Of a DNA stretch of 64,000 bases, positions 1 through 10,146 are shown piece by piece. The stretch is from contig OZ024908.1 of assembly GCA_964017125.1 (NCBI GenBank), forward strand, positions 59,674,021 through 59,738,020, read 5' to 3'. Position numbers and translations under genes: made by a program. Each line of letters opens with the position of its first letter. The stretch's first letter is position 1. The notes below the pieces were generated by a model. The model was not told the DNA's origin, made no database searches, and saw only the letters and a program-made list of their open reading frames with translations. Source of the stretch: Flabesymbios commensalis (taxonomy: Eukaryota > Annelida > Polychaeta > Terebellida > Flabelligeridae).

Positions 1-628
1 AGTTCAAGCATGTGTACCGATTGACCTAAATGAAAAATACACCTATTTATAATATCGTATCGTATAGGTATACCAGCATAAAAACGATAGTAATCATAAA
101 AAGCTGCATTTGAATGTATTATTTCGTAGTGCATACCATATGTTTAATGAAATTAGGACATAGCAGTGACGCGAAACTGCAACGTTTACTTCAAAGTTGA
201 ACAATAAAGGTATCATTTTATTTATACAGTTCTTTTCAAATTTATTATTAGTTTTTTTCATATTTTTTCACAAACACATTTCTGTATTCTTTATATTTTC
301 CGCAATTTTTATTGAATCGGATCTGCTTACTTTGTTAGTGATCATATACTGTGTTTTGGCTTTGCGGAACAGTGTAATGTCACCTTTGTATCTGAAATAA
401 AAACGTTTTTCCAGAAAATCTTTTTTTTTCTCATGGCATTTTAAAAGTTTACGTAGTAGTTGTCGTTTGTAAATTTAAATTTCGAGGGGCTGGTGAGAAA
501 TCGTATATTAATGATGTATCATGCAAATAATTTGTTGGGTGAGAACTTCCGGTAGAGGCGTCATCGAGGCATGGTTAGTATCTTTCTCAAATTTGTTATC
601 TATTTGTTTAATTATTTGATACTTTATG
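1..628. other. AT-rich stretch, nothing recognised
   Basis: The sequence is AT-rich with poly-T runs. A 67-codon open frame at 197-400 is hydrophobic and low in complexity, with no recognisable motif. I see no RNA gene, repeat family or splice pattern here. Confidence 0.5.
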
Positions 629-880
629 TTAACCCTTTAAGCCCTCACGATGCATTAAAGCATCATTTTACATACCTGAAAAAACACTTAATTTTCCTAC
701 AACTAGGGGTTTCAGAACGAATATTTCCATGAAACTGGTTTACCAATACATGGCAATGTTCTTTCATTTTTAAGCCACATCAAATCATCTTCATCCACTA
801 CAAGTCGAGAATTGCGACAGCAATTCGCGGCTTGTAGTGGATGAAGATGACAATGATAAAATCAGGCCTGAAATGGTTAA
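629..880. mobile_element. TTAA-flanked hairpin MITE, CTACAAG stem
   Basis: It begins TTAACCCTTTAAGCCC and ends GGTTAA. Near the right end is a long hairpin (about 789-848) whose arms read ATCCACTACAAGTCG and its near-complement, with AATTGCGACAGCAATT at the tip. The termini match the other TTAACCCTTT elements in this window (2279, 3106, 14189), but the stem is different. There is no coding capacity. Confidence 0.65.
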
Positions 881-889
881 TTACATTGT

Positions 890-995
890 CTTTCTTATTT
901 TGTTGATTTCTTTAAAATATTACACAAAATGTCATTACAAATCTTTGAGAAGTTGTCACCAAATAAATTGAATTGGATTGAACAGGGATACTGCT
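890..995 (+). mobile_element. LINE 3'-tail-like fragment
   Basis: The stretch ends in AAATAAATTGAATTGGATTGAA, a tail form typical of CR1-type non-LTR retrotransposon 3' ends. No coding part is recognisable upstream, so this is a weak call. A direct repeat of GGGATACTGCTCGTTTT follows at 985-1020. Confidence 0.3.
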
Positions 996-1494
996 CGTTT
1001 TCAGGGATACTGCTCGTTTTTTGTCTATGTTCCTTATGTTCCTTCATGCATTATTTTCTCCCGCGAGTTTCAGTAATAGCTATACGACTGCCAAACAAAT
1101 AACTACGATGGTGTGGGAAACACAATCCCCCAGAAACCGTCTGATTTTTTTTTGTTTGCTCTAATTTGCTCTAATTTTTTGTATTACTGTGACATGCAGT
1201 TTCTCTTGTCATTTGCTTTGCTTTAGTTCTGGCTGTATTTTTTAGCTATTATAGTGCGCGTCTCTCTAGTTCTTCAGCTGCTGCTATCTTTTTTATTGTC
1301 TTGGCGATACTTTTGTTGACACTTCCGGTTGTTGTGATATTAGCTGCTGCCTCTCTACTGCATGCTGTTGCTTCTACTGTTGTCTTTTGTGTTCTGCTGC
1401 GATCACGTCTCCATATGTTTTCCATCTCTTTGTTTTCATTTTGTGGAACTGTTGCTCGAACTGCTGATGGGGTTGTTATTTCAGTAACCTGTCA
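996..1494. other. Unassigned stretch
   Basis: After the GGGATACTGCTCG direct repeat the sequence is T-rich and unremarkable. The open frame at 1301-1534 has no recognisable domain and runs into the hairpin at 1495. Confidence 0.4.
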
Positions 1495-1562
1495 TACAAA
1501 GCCCAAAGGCAGTAACTGCTTACTTTTCAAGTAAGTAGTTACTGCCTTTTGGCTTTGCAGAC
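1495..1562. repeat. Short hairpin repeat, AAAGGCAGTAACTGC type
   Basis: This is a near-perfect palindrome of about 66 bp. The arms read CAAAGGCAGTAACTGCTTAC and its complement, meeting at an AAGTAAG centre. Related copies lie at 19193-19260 (complete) and 7049-7089 (degraded), so it is an interspersed family. Confidence 0.65.
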
Positions 1563-1683
1563 CGGAATTGTTGTCTTCCTGCTCTAGCAAACACGATACA
1601 CTGCCCAATGCTGGGTTAATGTTGACCCGCCGTCTCCAACGTAGGCTCAACAAAAACTCTTCCTTTACCTACTTCCCCCCTTG

Positions 1684-1982
1684 GGGCGGGGTCCCTAGTG
1701 TAGTGGCTAGCACCGCTCCCTTTCACGCCAGAGCTCGGGGTTCCTTTCCCGGTCTCGGCGGTTTGAAAGAAACCAAAATGTTTCTTCCCCATCCACTCGT
1801 AAAACTCAGTATTGTGGGGAGCCTCTGTGACCGAAAGATAGCGTGCTCGGCCTCAGACCGCCAGGGCTCGAATTTCGAGTCTTGTGTCTGGAGGGCAGTG
1901 TCATCTCGCCATCTTCAGGATATTCTCCTGGCCCAATTTAGTGTGCGCAAAAGTGGCCTAAAGCCCGATTCATTTCATTTTT
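1684..1982 (+). mobile_element. Dimeric tRNA-related SINE (copy 1)
   Basis: It has two successive tRNA-like modules. The first has an A-box-like GTGGCTAGCACCGC and a diverged B box. The second (about 1818-1895) contains GATAGCGTGCTCGGCCTC and CTCGAATTTCGAGTC. It ends ATTCATTTCATTT, the TTTCA-type tail of the family. It lacks the TAGCCTA seen at the matching place in the copies at 10147, 17586, 42971 and 48925. An open frame across it is a by-product. Confidence 0.75.
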
Positions 1983-2278
1983 ACCTACTTCCCCCTGATA
2001 AAACTACACCCAGAAACCGACTTTTTTGGGCCCCTGAGGTAGCCTCTGTGCACAATACAGGTTATAGCTATGTGCATGCGCACATCGCAAAAAATAAAAA
2101 TTGGAGAGAACATTGCGTCCATGTCACTGACCATTCTGGTTGGCAATTTTTGACCACGCATGTATTAATGAAATATCCCCATTTCAATTAATACATGTAC
2201 ACATGTGGATTTCGCATAAATGGAAATTTGGTAAAGGAAGGTAGTTTCCGCATAAATGCGAAATTGGTAAAGGAAGAG

Positions 2279-2524
2279 TTAACCCTTTAACCGCCAAATT
2301 ATTCAATTTGAATTTTCACCCACTTGAAGTTGTGTCTCGCTGACGCGATCCACAACTTCAAGTGAGTGCAAATTATTCAGATTTGACAAAATGGAGGTCG
2401 ACTCTTTTCAAATCTTGCTGGTTGATTTCACATTTTATCTTTACCATATTTAAAATGTGGTACTTAATGTGCTAATAAAAAATGAAAACCCGAATATATG
2501 CGGCACCGGCGGTTAAAGAGTTAA
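2279..2524 (+). mobile_element. TTAA hairpin MITE family 1 (GAAGTTGTG stem)
   Basis: It runs from TTAACCCTTTAACCGCC to GGCGGTTAAAGAGTTAA. A hairpin near the left end has arms ACTTGAAGTTGTG and CACAACTTCAAGT with TCGCTGACGCGA at the tip. The length of about 246 bp matches copies at 14189, 18764, 21715, 30647 and 47141. It is non-coding. Its TTAA sites imply a TTAA target duplication. Confidence 0.8.
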
Positions 2525-2563
2525 CCCATCATCGGGTGAATGTATCGTGTTGGCTAGGTAGCT

Positions 2564-3105
2564 GTGGCTGCTGGCTTTCTGCATGATGATCTTATATGAC
2601 TGCTGCTGGGTGTCAGCCGCTGCTCCTGCTGCCATTGCCAAATGAATCTGCTCTCCTGCACCTAGTTTCCGGCTTTACATTGGTCTGCCATACCACCAGC
2701 AGTACTCAGTCGCTCTGCCATTGTGCCGTCGGCAAAGCAGTTCCGGCGTGAGCACATGGTAAGCGCGCGTCCTTGGCCGGGTCAGAAATCACAGGACATC
2801 TTATAGGGATTAGTTTCTAATCTGTCACACCAGAATACAGCCGGATCTCGCTGAAGCCAAGGCCCCTTGTATGACCACAGATGAGTACAATATCACACAC
2901 CAATAAGAGACACATACCTGATTTCAGGTGACCTGCTCACTGCAAAACTGTTTGGATTATACGATACTTTTTGTTTCGTCACTGGATTAACTCAAGGACC
3001 ATTCATATGTATATTTTACAAATAAAGGTAACGTAAATTTGCAATTACTTTGAACACTGTTACCAGGGTAATAATTGACAGCTTTTTCAACTAAGTCAAT
3101 TTAGA
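2564..3105. other. Unassigned stretch
   Basis: I see no repeat family shared with the rest of the window, no open frame of note and no RNA gene. Composition is slightly richer in GC (CTGCTG words) than the flanks. Confidence 0.4.
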
Positions 3106-3316
3106 TTAACCCTTAAAGCGCTGAAATAATTCCGTGTAAACCGTGAAAATGAAAAAATGTCTTAGTGGCTTTGTCCGCTTCATTTGAATACCTATGTATA
3201 CGGCCATTATACATATGCCTACTCTTACAGTGCGGGGATCGATTTTAGACGTCGTAATCTGACGTCTTTAGACGTCAGATTCTGACGTCTAATGTCGATC
3301 TCGCGCTGTAAGTGAT
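3106..3316 (+). mobile_element. TTAA hairpin MITE family 2 (GACGTCAGA stem)
   Basis: It starts TTAACCCTTAAAGCGCTG, has the conserved middle word CTTCATTTGAATACCTATG, then a hairpin of GACGTCAGATTCTGACGTC units, and ends in GCGCTGTAAG. The stem is a tandem palindrome in which each arm is itself nearly palindromic. Relatives lie at 5384, 12726, 29570, 45102 and 47996. Confidence 0.75.
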
Positions 3317-3521
3317 AAAAGAGAAAAAACTAATTTTCTGCAATAATTATATATATTCTTAGCAGCATACCATCCACCTTGGAAGGTATCCGTCGATGTT
3401 TTATACATCGCTTGCATTTAAATGTCAAGGCTGACTGGAAATTAAATCCATTTTTAATTAACTGTTCCAGTTCCGTTTTAATGTTTTACCTTGATTATGC
3501 ATTTGGAGGGGAAATGATATA

Positions 3522-3822
3522 TTAACCCCTTAGGCGCTAAGCGCTATTACTAGAGTCGTTTTAATAGGTCTTATTGGCAGTCTAATTCAGTGTGTGAGAT
3601 GTAAATGCGTGTTTAAACATCAAGATTTGCAAATGTTTAATCTCAATTTAAACAAATGTATGCGTAATTTTCACCCACTTGAAGTTGTGGGTCACGGTGG
3701 CGACCCATAACATCGGTATTCAAATGAAGAAACAAACGCAGACTAAGACATTTATGATGATTACAAATTGAAGAAACCCTTTGGTTTCCAAGGTTTATAT
3801 AACAATATTTAGCGGGTTATTT
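3522..3822. mobile_element. Chimeric TTAA MITE (family 3 head, family 2 tail)
   Basis: The left part begins TTAACCCCTTAGGCGCTAAG and runs to a half-hairpin CACTTGAAGTTGTGGGTC, as in the family 3 elements at 10634 and 47384. At CCCATAACATCGGTATTC it passes into the middle and tail of family 2 (compare 12840-12945 and 29672-29792). The expected second hairpin arm is missing. Confidence 0.55.
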
Positions 3823-4167
3823 TCAGGTAGACATATACTTTTAGGGGACCTACACCAGTCGGGATCAGCTACACACGCTGGCGAGTCTGAACCCTCGATC
3901 GGCAAATCACGACTTTGTTATTTAATCGTGACTTAGTCATAATTCAAACTGTTTTAGTGTAAATTAGGTACTTATTATTAGGTACTTAGGTACTTATTAT
4001 TGAGACATTTTGTTATCATGTTTTTTCTAAATCATACACAGTCCAAATTTCTCAAATATAAGAAACATAGCTTCAAGTCATAAGGTCAAAAAAACAAATA
4101 CTAAGTAGGCATGGTAATTTACGTTGTCTAGCGTGAGTCGTGATATACTGTGCAAAAAAGATCTGTA
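3823..4167. other. Unassigned stretch
   Basis: There is a short direct repeat of GGTACTTATTATT at about 3966-4000. I recognise nothing else. Confidence 0.4.
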
Positions 4168-4278
4168 TCCCAGTAAACACGACACGTTGACCCGATGCCA
4201 AGCCAATGCTGGCCAACCGTTCACGACGCCAGGCCAACATTAGCCCTGCACTGGGTCAACGCATCGTGTTTGCTGGGA
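4168..4278. mobile_element. Palindromic MITE, CCCAGTAAACACG ends
   Basis: The element is about 111 bp and almost wholly palindromic. It starts TCCCAGTAAACACGAC and ends ATCGTGTTTGCTGGGA, with a centre CCAACCGTTCACGACGCCAG. More than 15 relatives occur in the window. They share the ends and the centre but differ in the stem. Confidence 0.75.
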
Positions 4279-5383
4279 TGGCGTGATCCAGATTGATGTA
4301 TCGGCGAACACATAGTCCTGGGCACGCTGAATCCCGACTAACACTTCTCACGCCCGCCCAGTGATAGTTCAATGCTGGGCCAGCGTCGCAGACGGTGGCC
4401 CAACATTAAACTAGCGTCGGGAGGACATTTTGTGTCCGCGGCACAATGAAACAATGGGGTCGAAACATAAAGTAACACCTTGTTGATTTCAATATGCTAT
4501 AGACAAATACATGATGTTCATAATTATGTGCACGGAGAGGCATTGTCCGTGAATCAAAGGTGGCATGCGAAATTTATACAATACGATGATCCAGTAATAT
4601 TTGATGCAAATTTAAAGCAACTGGGTCATTATGCTTGACTGAACCATACTATTTGCATTGCTCAGCGAATCATGACAGACGTACTTTAGCTAAACCTAAC
4701 TTCCTGGTTATTGGAAGTAAAACAATTTAAATGTAAATCATGAAGAATCACTGCAATTCGTGACCTGATATAATTCAATTACCATTAAATGCACATGTCA
4801 CGCAGGGGGTTAAACACTACGTCCGCAGGATCTGCGCCCTAATATAACCTAATCCGAGAAAACACGAGACTCGGATCCTATGTCGGATCAATGTTGTACC
4901 AACATTGACCCGACATAGGATCCGTGTCCCGTATTTACCATGGGATCATTGGGTGATCCATGACCGTGATCAGCGGGATGGGTTATTGGTCCACTGCCAG
5001 CGCCTTCCCCCCCCCCCCCCCGCCAATATGTAGACACGCGCAATCAGCATCCCGTAAATCTGGATTTAGTAGAATGCTCACGGATACAAGTGATCCGGAT
5101 ACGTCATGCATGGATCCCTGAACACGGACTCCGTGGCGGTAACGTGATACTGTAAGCCACCTTCTGAGTACGGGGGGATTACATATACCTTCTCATTTAT
5201 TCCTGTTGCTGTTTACTTTTGCCAGGGGACACTTTTATATTTGGGTCCAGGTACTTATAAAGGATGGTGATATTTGCCGGCAAAGAATAATAAACAATAG
5301 GCTACATCTAATATAAATTGATATATAGCATATACAACCAAGCCGATAGGACCTTACATGTATCATCGATGTATCTCTATTAA
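4279..5383. other. Intergenic stretch with palindromic MITE remnants
   Basis: It holds two degraded relatives of the 4168 element: about 4366-4435 (GGGCCAGCGTCGCAGACGG core) and about 4870-4950 (a palindrome around AATGTTGTACCAACATT). A run of about 15 C lies at 5008-5022. There is no coding signal. Confidence 0.45.
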
Positions 5384-5896
5384 TTAACCAAGCGCTAAAT
5401 TTGTTTGTATACAAACCACAGATAGCAAAGGGTGTTTTGAATTTAAAATCATTATGAATATTTTAATTAGCTCTTTTCGCTTCATTTGAATACCATTTTT
5501 CTTCTTTTTATTTATCATATACATTAGGTCATACATTTATACATCTAAATTACGGAGTTCTCTTCACAAAAACAAAAATAACGTAAATTTAAAAACAAAA
5601 CGCATATTTAAAAGCAATTTTTATTTCGCTTACTGCTTCAAAACAAGGTAATACACTAAAATGTATCTATACAATTTTAGATCTGCTCAAGAGTATAACA
5701 ATGTGAGTATTTTCATGTACGGCGAAGAATCTGATTGCGAAAATAAAGATCATTTTTAACTAGAGTCATTATGAATACCTATATGCTATGACTCTGCGAC
5801 CATTATAAATTTTTAATTCCTTCAAGACGTCAGAATCTGACGTCTACAGACGTCAGATTCTGACGTCTAAAGTCAGCCCGCGCGTTGAAAGGGTTG
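5384..5896 (+). mobile_element. TTAA hairpin MITE family 2, interrupted
   Basis: The left end TTAACCAAGCGCTAAA and CTTCATTTGAATACC lie at 5384-5494. The GACGTCAGAATCTGACGTC hairpin and terminal GCGTTGAAAGGGTT lie at about 5826-5896. They are separated by 285 bp of foreign sequence flanked by TGAATACC on both sides. Confidence 0.65.
5495..5779. mobile_element. Insertion with 8-bp direct repeats TGAATACC
   Basis: TGAATACC at 5487-5494 and 5772-5779 bracket sequence absent from other family 2 copies, which read straight through this word. An 8-bp target duplication fits hAT-type elements, but I see no terminal inverted repeats, so the class is open. Confidence 0.45.
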
Positions 5897-5914
5897 AAGA
5901 GACAATAATGAAAT

Positions 5915-6370
5915 GGCTTTTCTCTTATAATAGATAGGTAGATATGTATTGGCGACGGTAAGCCTATGCAGACTTAGACGTCATTAAAATGAGCATGTAC
6001 ATGACTATATACAACAGTATTAGCTCGGTAAAATCACATGAAAATTAACATATGCATATAACATATGCATGCTAAGTTAACTCAAAATCAAACGACAATA
6101 TATACTAAAACAAGCACAGGTTAAATAAAATATGTATGAGAACTATTTAAAATAGCCTACAGTTAAACAGCATTGTAGTGATATTTTCAAGCTTCCCGCA
6201 CTAAAACCAGAGATAAAATAGCTACTGCATATAGCAAAAAAACCTCTGGAAAGCGTAGAAAGCGAGTAATTACATAATTGGTGAGAGTATTATAATGAAT
6301 TGGTGAGAGTATGTATATAGAAGAAAAGAATAATATTAGTTATATTTAACATGTTTTAAAAACAATATAA
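5915..6370 (-). repeat. Inverted homologue of 13085-13835
   Basis: On the complement this stretch matches 13085-13835 over most of its length (for example GTAGCTATTTTATCTCTGG and GAGTTCTCATACATATTTTA-like words). It lacks the 365-bp foldback element present in the other copy; at 6160-6175 it shows the uninserted site CTGTTTAACTGT. The family is unidentified and has no coding frame. Confidence 0.7.
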
Positions 6371-7048
6371 AAAATACATTGACTATCGTCAGCTTAAAAC
6401 ACCAATAACACGTATGCTAGATTCAATTTGCAATGATCACTAATGACGGGACCAGATAGAGCAGTCAGTCATACTTATTAAATTTTCAGATAAAACTGTG
6501 TGAATATCGACGACAAAGAGTCGAATTCGCACCAGCCAATGACGATTAGAACAATATAAATTCAAAATGATCTTAGCAGGCACGATACGTATAACCAAAA
6601 AATGCAATGAATGGGTCTTTAGTGCTGACCACTACCCTATGGCCCCCGACCATACGTGTAACCAATGTTGGATTGATGCCGGGCCACGACGTTGGCCCAT
6701 TAAGCCAACATTGGCTCAACGTCTGGTGCTTGCTGCGATTTTAAAGATTTTTCTTCGTGATAGATAGCGCTGCATTAGTGTATGGCTGTAAATTGTACAG
6801 TAAACAGTATATTATGTGTGCTATTTTTTATTACTTTGCCGGTTATAATAATTTTGTTTCATTTGTGATTCTAAATAATGTCATGCTGCCTAATACAAAT
6901 GATCATGCCACATTTGTTCACCTGATAGGTTTTATAAAAGACAATGATTCATATAATCATGAATCGTTCAATACTTTGTGTTCAACATCGCAGCATTCCA
7001 CAATGTCCATGTACACATGGTAGGCATACATGTAGCTCATCTATAACG
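6371..7048. other. Unassigned, with one palindromic MITE remnant
   Basis: A degraded TGGGCC-type palindrome occupies about 6655-6735 (ACCAATGTTGGATTGATGCC and its partner arm). Open frames at 6567-7023 run across it or beyond it and show no domain. Confidence 0.4.
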
Positions 7049-7089
7049 CAGAGCAAAGGCAGTTACTAACTTAAATTTTGGCTTTGCAT
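7049..7089. repeat. Degraded short hairpin repeat
   Basis: CAAAGGCAGTTACTAAC is followed closely by TTTTGGCTTTGCA. This is a shortened relative of the hairpins at 1495-1562 and 19193-19260. Confidence 0.45.
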
Positions 7090-7454
7090 GGGAGTATCAA
7101 CGCGAGACGAGACCCAATTTTGTCTTAATGGCCATCGTCTGCGACACTGGCCAAACATTGAAAACATTGATACATCACCGGTGTTTACTGGTCGTCTCAA
7201 CAGTCAACAGTGGACAAAGTATGACAGCACAGTGGTATACTGTATACGTTTTTTGTCTCCTCGGAAATGATAATATGTTTGTTTGGTATAGCTAGCCCTG
7301 GAAGCAGGGTGCCCGAGTCTTCTGAACATTATCAATCGCTCATACCATATAAGTGGAAATCAAGCAATATACACGCGTTTTGCGATGAGTGCAACCCAAC
7401 ATAAAGGTTGATTTAGAACAAGTACGTCACCATGAAAACGACTTAAAACCGTAA

Positions 7455-7876
7455 GGGGGCTACCATTTAATATCCAGGGGGGGGGCAGGGATATTGGGAT
7501 GGACCAAAATATTTTTTTCAATATGATCCAGCTCATGGTTATTTTTTTCCAGCTGTACGGTTAACAAATTATTTATTTCAACCACTTTTGGAACGACTTT
7601 TATAAATTGCCAATGTATTATTTATTAAGGCTATATAATATGATATTAGCCTAATATTTTGCAATGTGAGAAACTGAATATCTCCAGAATCTTCATAATT
7701 TCATCGGCTAGAAAAAAGTTTAGTACGACAAAACATGTAGGCTTGCCCGATATGCCATAAATTATTTATTTCAAATGGGATCGACATCAAATTATTTATT
7801 TCACCTTCTCTCTGCCTTTAATTATTTATTTCGAAAATATCCCTGCCCTCCCCCTGGATATTGAATGGTTGCCCCC
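7455..7876. mobile_element. PIF/Harbinger-type MITE with TAA duplication
   Basis: The terminal inverted repeats are about 41 bp: GGGGGCTACCATTTAATATC at the left and the complement of GATATTGAATGGTTGCCCCC at the right. TAA at 7452-7454 and 7877-7879 is the target duplication. The neighbouring direct repeat at 7884-7941 keeps the uninserted site CCGTAAGGC. The word AATTATTTATTTC recurs inside. A relative lies at 57159-57386. No coding sequence. Confidence 0.8.
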
Positions 7877-7883
7877 TAAGGCG

Positions 7884-7941
7884 TTAAGGTCCATTTACGG
7901 TGCTAAAACCGTAAGGCTTTAAGGTCCATTTACGGTGCTAA
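7884..7941. repeat. Tandem direct repeat, TTAAGGTCCATTTACGG
   Basis: Two adjacent units read TTAAGGTCCATTTACGGTGC followed by TAA. The phrase AAAACCGTAAGG occurs before the MITE at 7455 and again at 7905-7914, so the MITE entered one unit of this duplication. Confidence 0.65.
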
Positions 7942-8248
7942 TAAGACCCGGTTTATCCTAAGCTATATATGTAAGATATAGAGGGCTTCAACATTTCACA
8001 AATCTTGTCGTAGACAGACATCTCTCCCTGCCCACGACAGGATGTTTTATGGTGTTGAATTCATACACAGGCAACGCCTGGACCTACAAATTGCTCGGTC
8101 GCCTCACCTGATTCATTGTGAAGAAGGGGATTCAATGATTCCCTCGCCACAGTGGTCGTGACACGGCTGTTTGCCAGGGCAGACGTAACTTGATTTGTGC
8201 CAGTCACAAATTATGCGTTATGATCTCAGGACACGCAGTCCATTACGT
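7942..8248. other. Unassigned stretch
   Basis: This is a mixed-composition stretch with no repeat family or open frame that I can support. Confidence 0.4.
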
Positions 8249-8353
8249 CCCAGTGCACTGGCGATGCTGAACAAATGCCGATATAATGCTGGACCAGCGT
8301 CTGCGACGCTGGCCCAACATTATATCGGCATTGGTTCAACTGGTGTGTTGATG
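8249..8353. mobile_element. Palindromic MITE, diverged ends
   Basis: The arms GCCGATATAATGCTGG and the complement of GGCCCAACATTATATCGG pair almost perfectly around the core ACCAGCGTCTGCGACGCTGG. The outer ends (CCCAGTGCACTGG, GGTGTGTTGATGG) are more worn than in the 4168 copy. Confidence 0.65.
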
Positions 8354-9408
8354 GTGTGATTGGGTTATAATGAACTCGCGGAACAAATAAAGACATAGCA
8401 TGTCAGCACCAGTCACCTATATTACATACAGTAAACAAGTGATGGGGACGTTGAGTCACATGCACCGTAAGACACGAATATGTATGGGATGCACCAGAGG
8501 ACACGAATGAATATTGAAGTCCGCATTTTACTTGTTGATGTCGCCTGTGGAGGATAAAGATTCACACGGTCGTGTCCGATGCCTTCCACATGTCTCACAG
8601 AAGAAATGCCACATGAAATCAATCATCAATTTAATCAGCCAGCTACATTATGTCTTAATATGATCTCGCTATCCGCGATGACAGAAAGACTGACTACTAG
8701 TACTGCTGCACTTATTACCTCCACAATTCAACCTTGGTGATATGTAAGCCATTACGGAGATAAATAAAATAATTCATATAAATTATAGGCCTGTGTGAGA
8801 CAGTGGCCACAGGTCAGATGTAGTTTGCATAGCAGGCATGTAGTTAACAGTTGTTAGGTAGGCTATCATTTTTGTAATTATAAAATCAGTATGAAGTACA
8901 TTTTTAGTCACTATAATATCGGTGGTTTTATATTTCTCATTGACATTCTGTTGAGCATACTCCGTTTTCTTGAACGAATAAATCTCGCGGTTTTTTTTCC
9001 TCTCGTGTTTCAACCAGATCTCAGTACATTACCTCTTCTCATAATTATGATAAACGAGACGTTACACTTAATTAGGTTTATACAGGTTTATGTTGCACCA
9101 CCGTCTGCGACGTTGGCCCAAAATCCAACCAATATCTCGTGTAATATAGAAAGTTGTTAAATTTTACTCACTTTGGAACTTGGTGTGAAATGATTGCGAC
9201 GTTTCGACCTGCCTTCAGCATATCTTGTTCACACAATAAACAGGGTAGGTGACTGCGCGAAGAAAAACATCACAAATTTTGTTTCACACTATAATAAGTT
9301 TCAAAGTCCAGTGAGTAACATTTAACCACTTCCTATATGAATCTTGCAACCATGAATACTATACTCTCTACTATCTCGTGTAGGCCTAATGCATGGTAAA
9401 ATATGCCA
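8354..9408. other. Unassigned, with a MITE core remnant
   Basis: ACCACCGTCTGCGACGTTGG at about 9099-9118 is a lone centre of the palindromic MITE family. The open frames here (8422-8622, 8783-9160) show no domain. Confidence 0.4.
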
Positions 9409-9525
9409 CCCAGTCAAGCAAACATGAGACGTTGCTACAACGTTGGTCTACTGTTGCCCCACAGTCTACGACGCTGGCCAAACAGTAAACCAACATTGGG
9501 ACAACGTCTCATGTTTGTTGGGGCA
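9409..9525. mobile_element. Palindromic MITE, CAAACATGAGACG arms
   Basis: The left arm CAAACATGAGACGTTG pairs with the right arm CAACGTCTCATGTTTG around CCACAGTCTACGACGCTGGC. The overlapping open frames on both strands here are accidents of the palindrome. Confidence 0.7.
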
Positions 9526-9584
9526 GCAGTCATACGCACCCCCCCCCCCCTGTCCAAAGAAAATGGGATGAGCACCCAAAAGTT

Positions 9585-9999
9585 GATGTGACTGCCATCT
9601 GCCATCGCTTGCCCATAGAGGCCGGTGTCCGGTCCCAAGTCCTTCGTGATATGCGTGTATGCCAATTTTGTAAAACAGATATAAGATATGAATTTCACTA
9701 TTTACTTTGCTGTGTTCATTTCGAGGAAGAATGTAGAAAATATAGAGAGATAAAATACTATATAAGACCTTCAACTATTTACCTTCAAGAGCTTTTTAAA
9801 CAGGCAAATGGTGAAAAAGCTTAAAAAATTGGCTATTTTTCCAAAATAATAATTTGTAAATTTTAGAAATGACCTTGTATATATTGTATCATGTGCTAAC
9901 GCCTTCCTGGCAACTCTGTCTTGTCTTCTACTAAAGAAGACCATCAGAATAAACTACTTGTTACTTGTTACTTGTTACTTGTTACTTGTTACTTGTTAG
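9585..9999 (+). mobile_element. 5'-truncated LINE, C-terminal end
   Basis: The frame from about 9594 reads RLPIEAG, then CQFCKTDIRYEFHYLLCC with the CX2C...H...C pattern found at the C-terminus of CR1/Jockey-like and L1-like LINE polyproteins, then a stop at 9822. An AT-rich 3' untranslated part follows and ends in AATAAAC plus repeats of a 7-base word (ACTTGTT) at about 9953-9998. The reverse transcriptase is missing, as expected from 5' truncation. Clade is not certain. It follows the palindromic MITE closely. Confidence 0.72.
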
Positions 10000-10146
10000 T
10001 GGCTCCTAGTCGTATGCACCAAGGAATCTATAGATTCCTTGTATACACGTAGGAAACAGAGCTGGGCGCTGGATGCATAACTTTAATCTTCCCTTTCTTT
10101 TTTCTTTTTATAATCCGGGTGGAACCTCGACCACTTCCGAAATATA

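Larger units (their letters stand above)
1583..2563. mobile_element. Nested stack inside a TGGGCC-type palindromic MITE
   Basis: The outer element has its left arm at about 1583-1650 (TAGCAAACACGATACA) and its right arm at about 2524-2563 (ATGTATCGTGTTGGCTAG). Between them lies an element with inverted ends ACTCTTCCTTTACC (about 1651-1668) and GGTAAAGGAAGAGT (about 2265-2280), itself carrying a SINE. A TTAA hairpin MITE follows at 2279-2524. The arms match the intact palindromic MITEs at 4168 and 31455. Confidence 0.6.

Noticed and set aside
1568-2191. 207-codon open frame, the longest of the left part
   Set aside because: It runs across a MITE arm, the dimeric SINE and unrelated flank; the peptide is translated SINE sequence.
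9403-9774. Opposed open frames at about 9.4-9.8 kb as overlapping genes
   Set aside because: The left part is a palindromic MITE, which makes both strands open together; only the LINE end on the plus strand has recognisable motifs.
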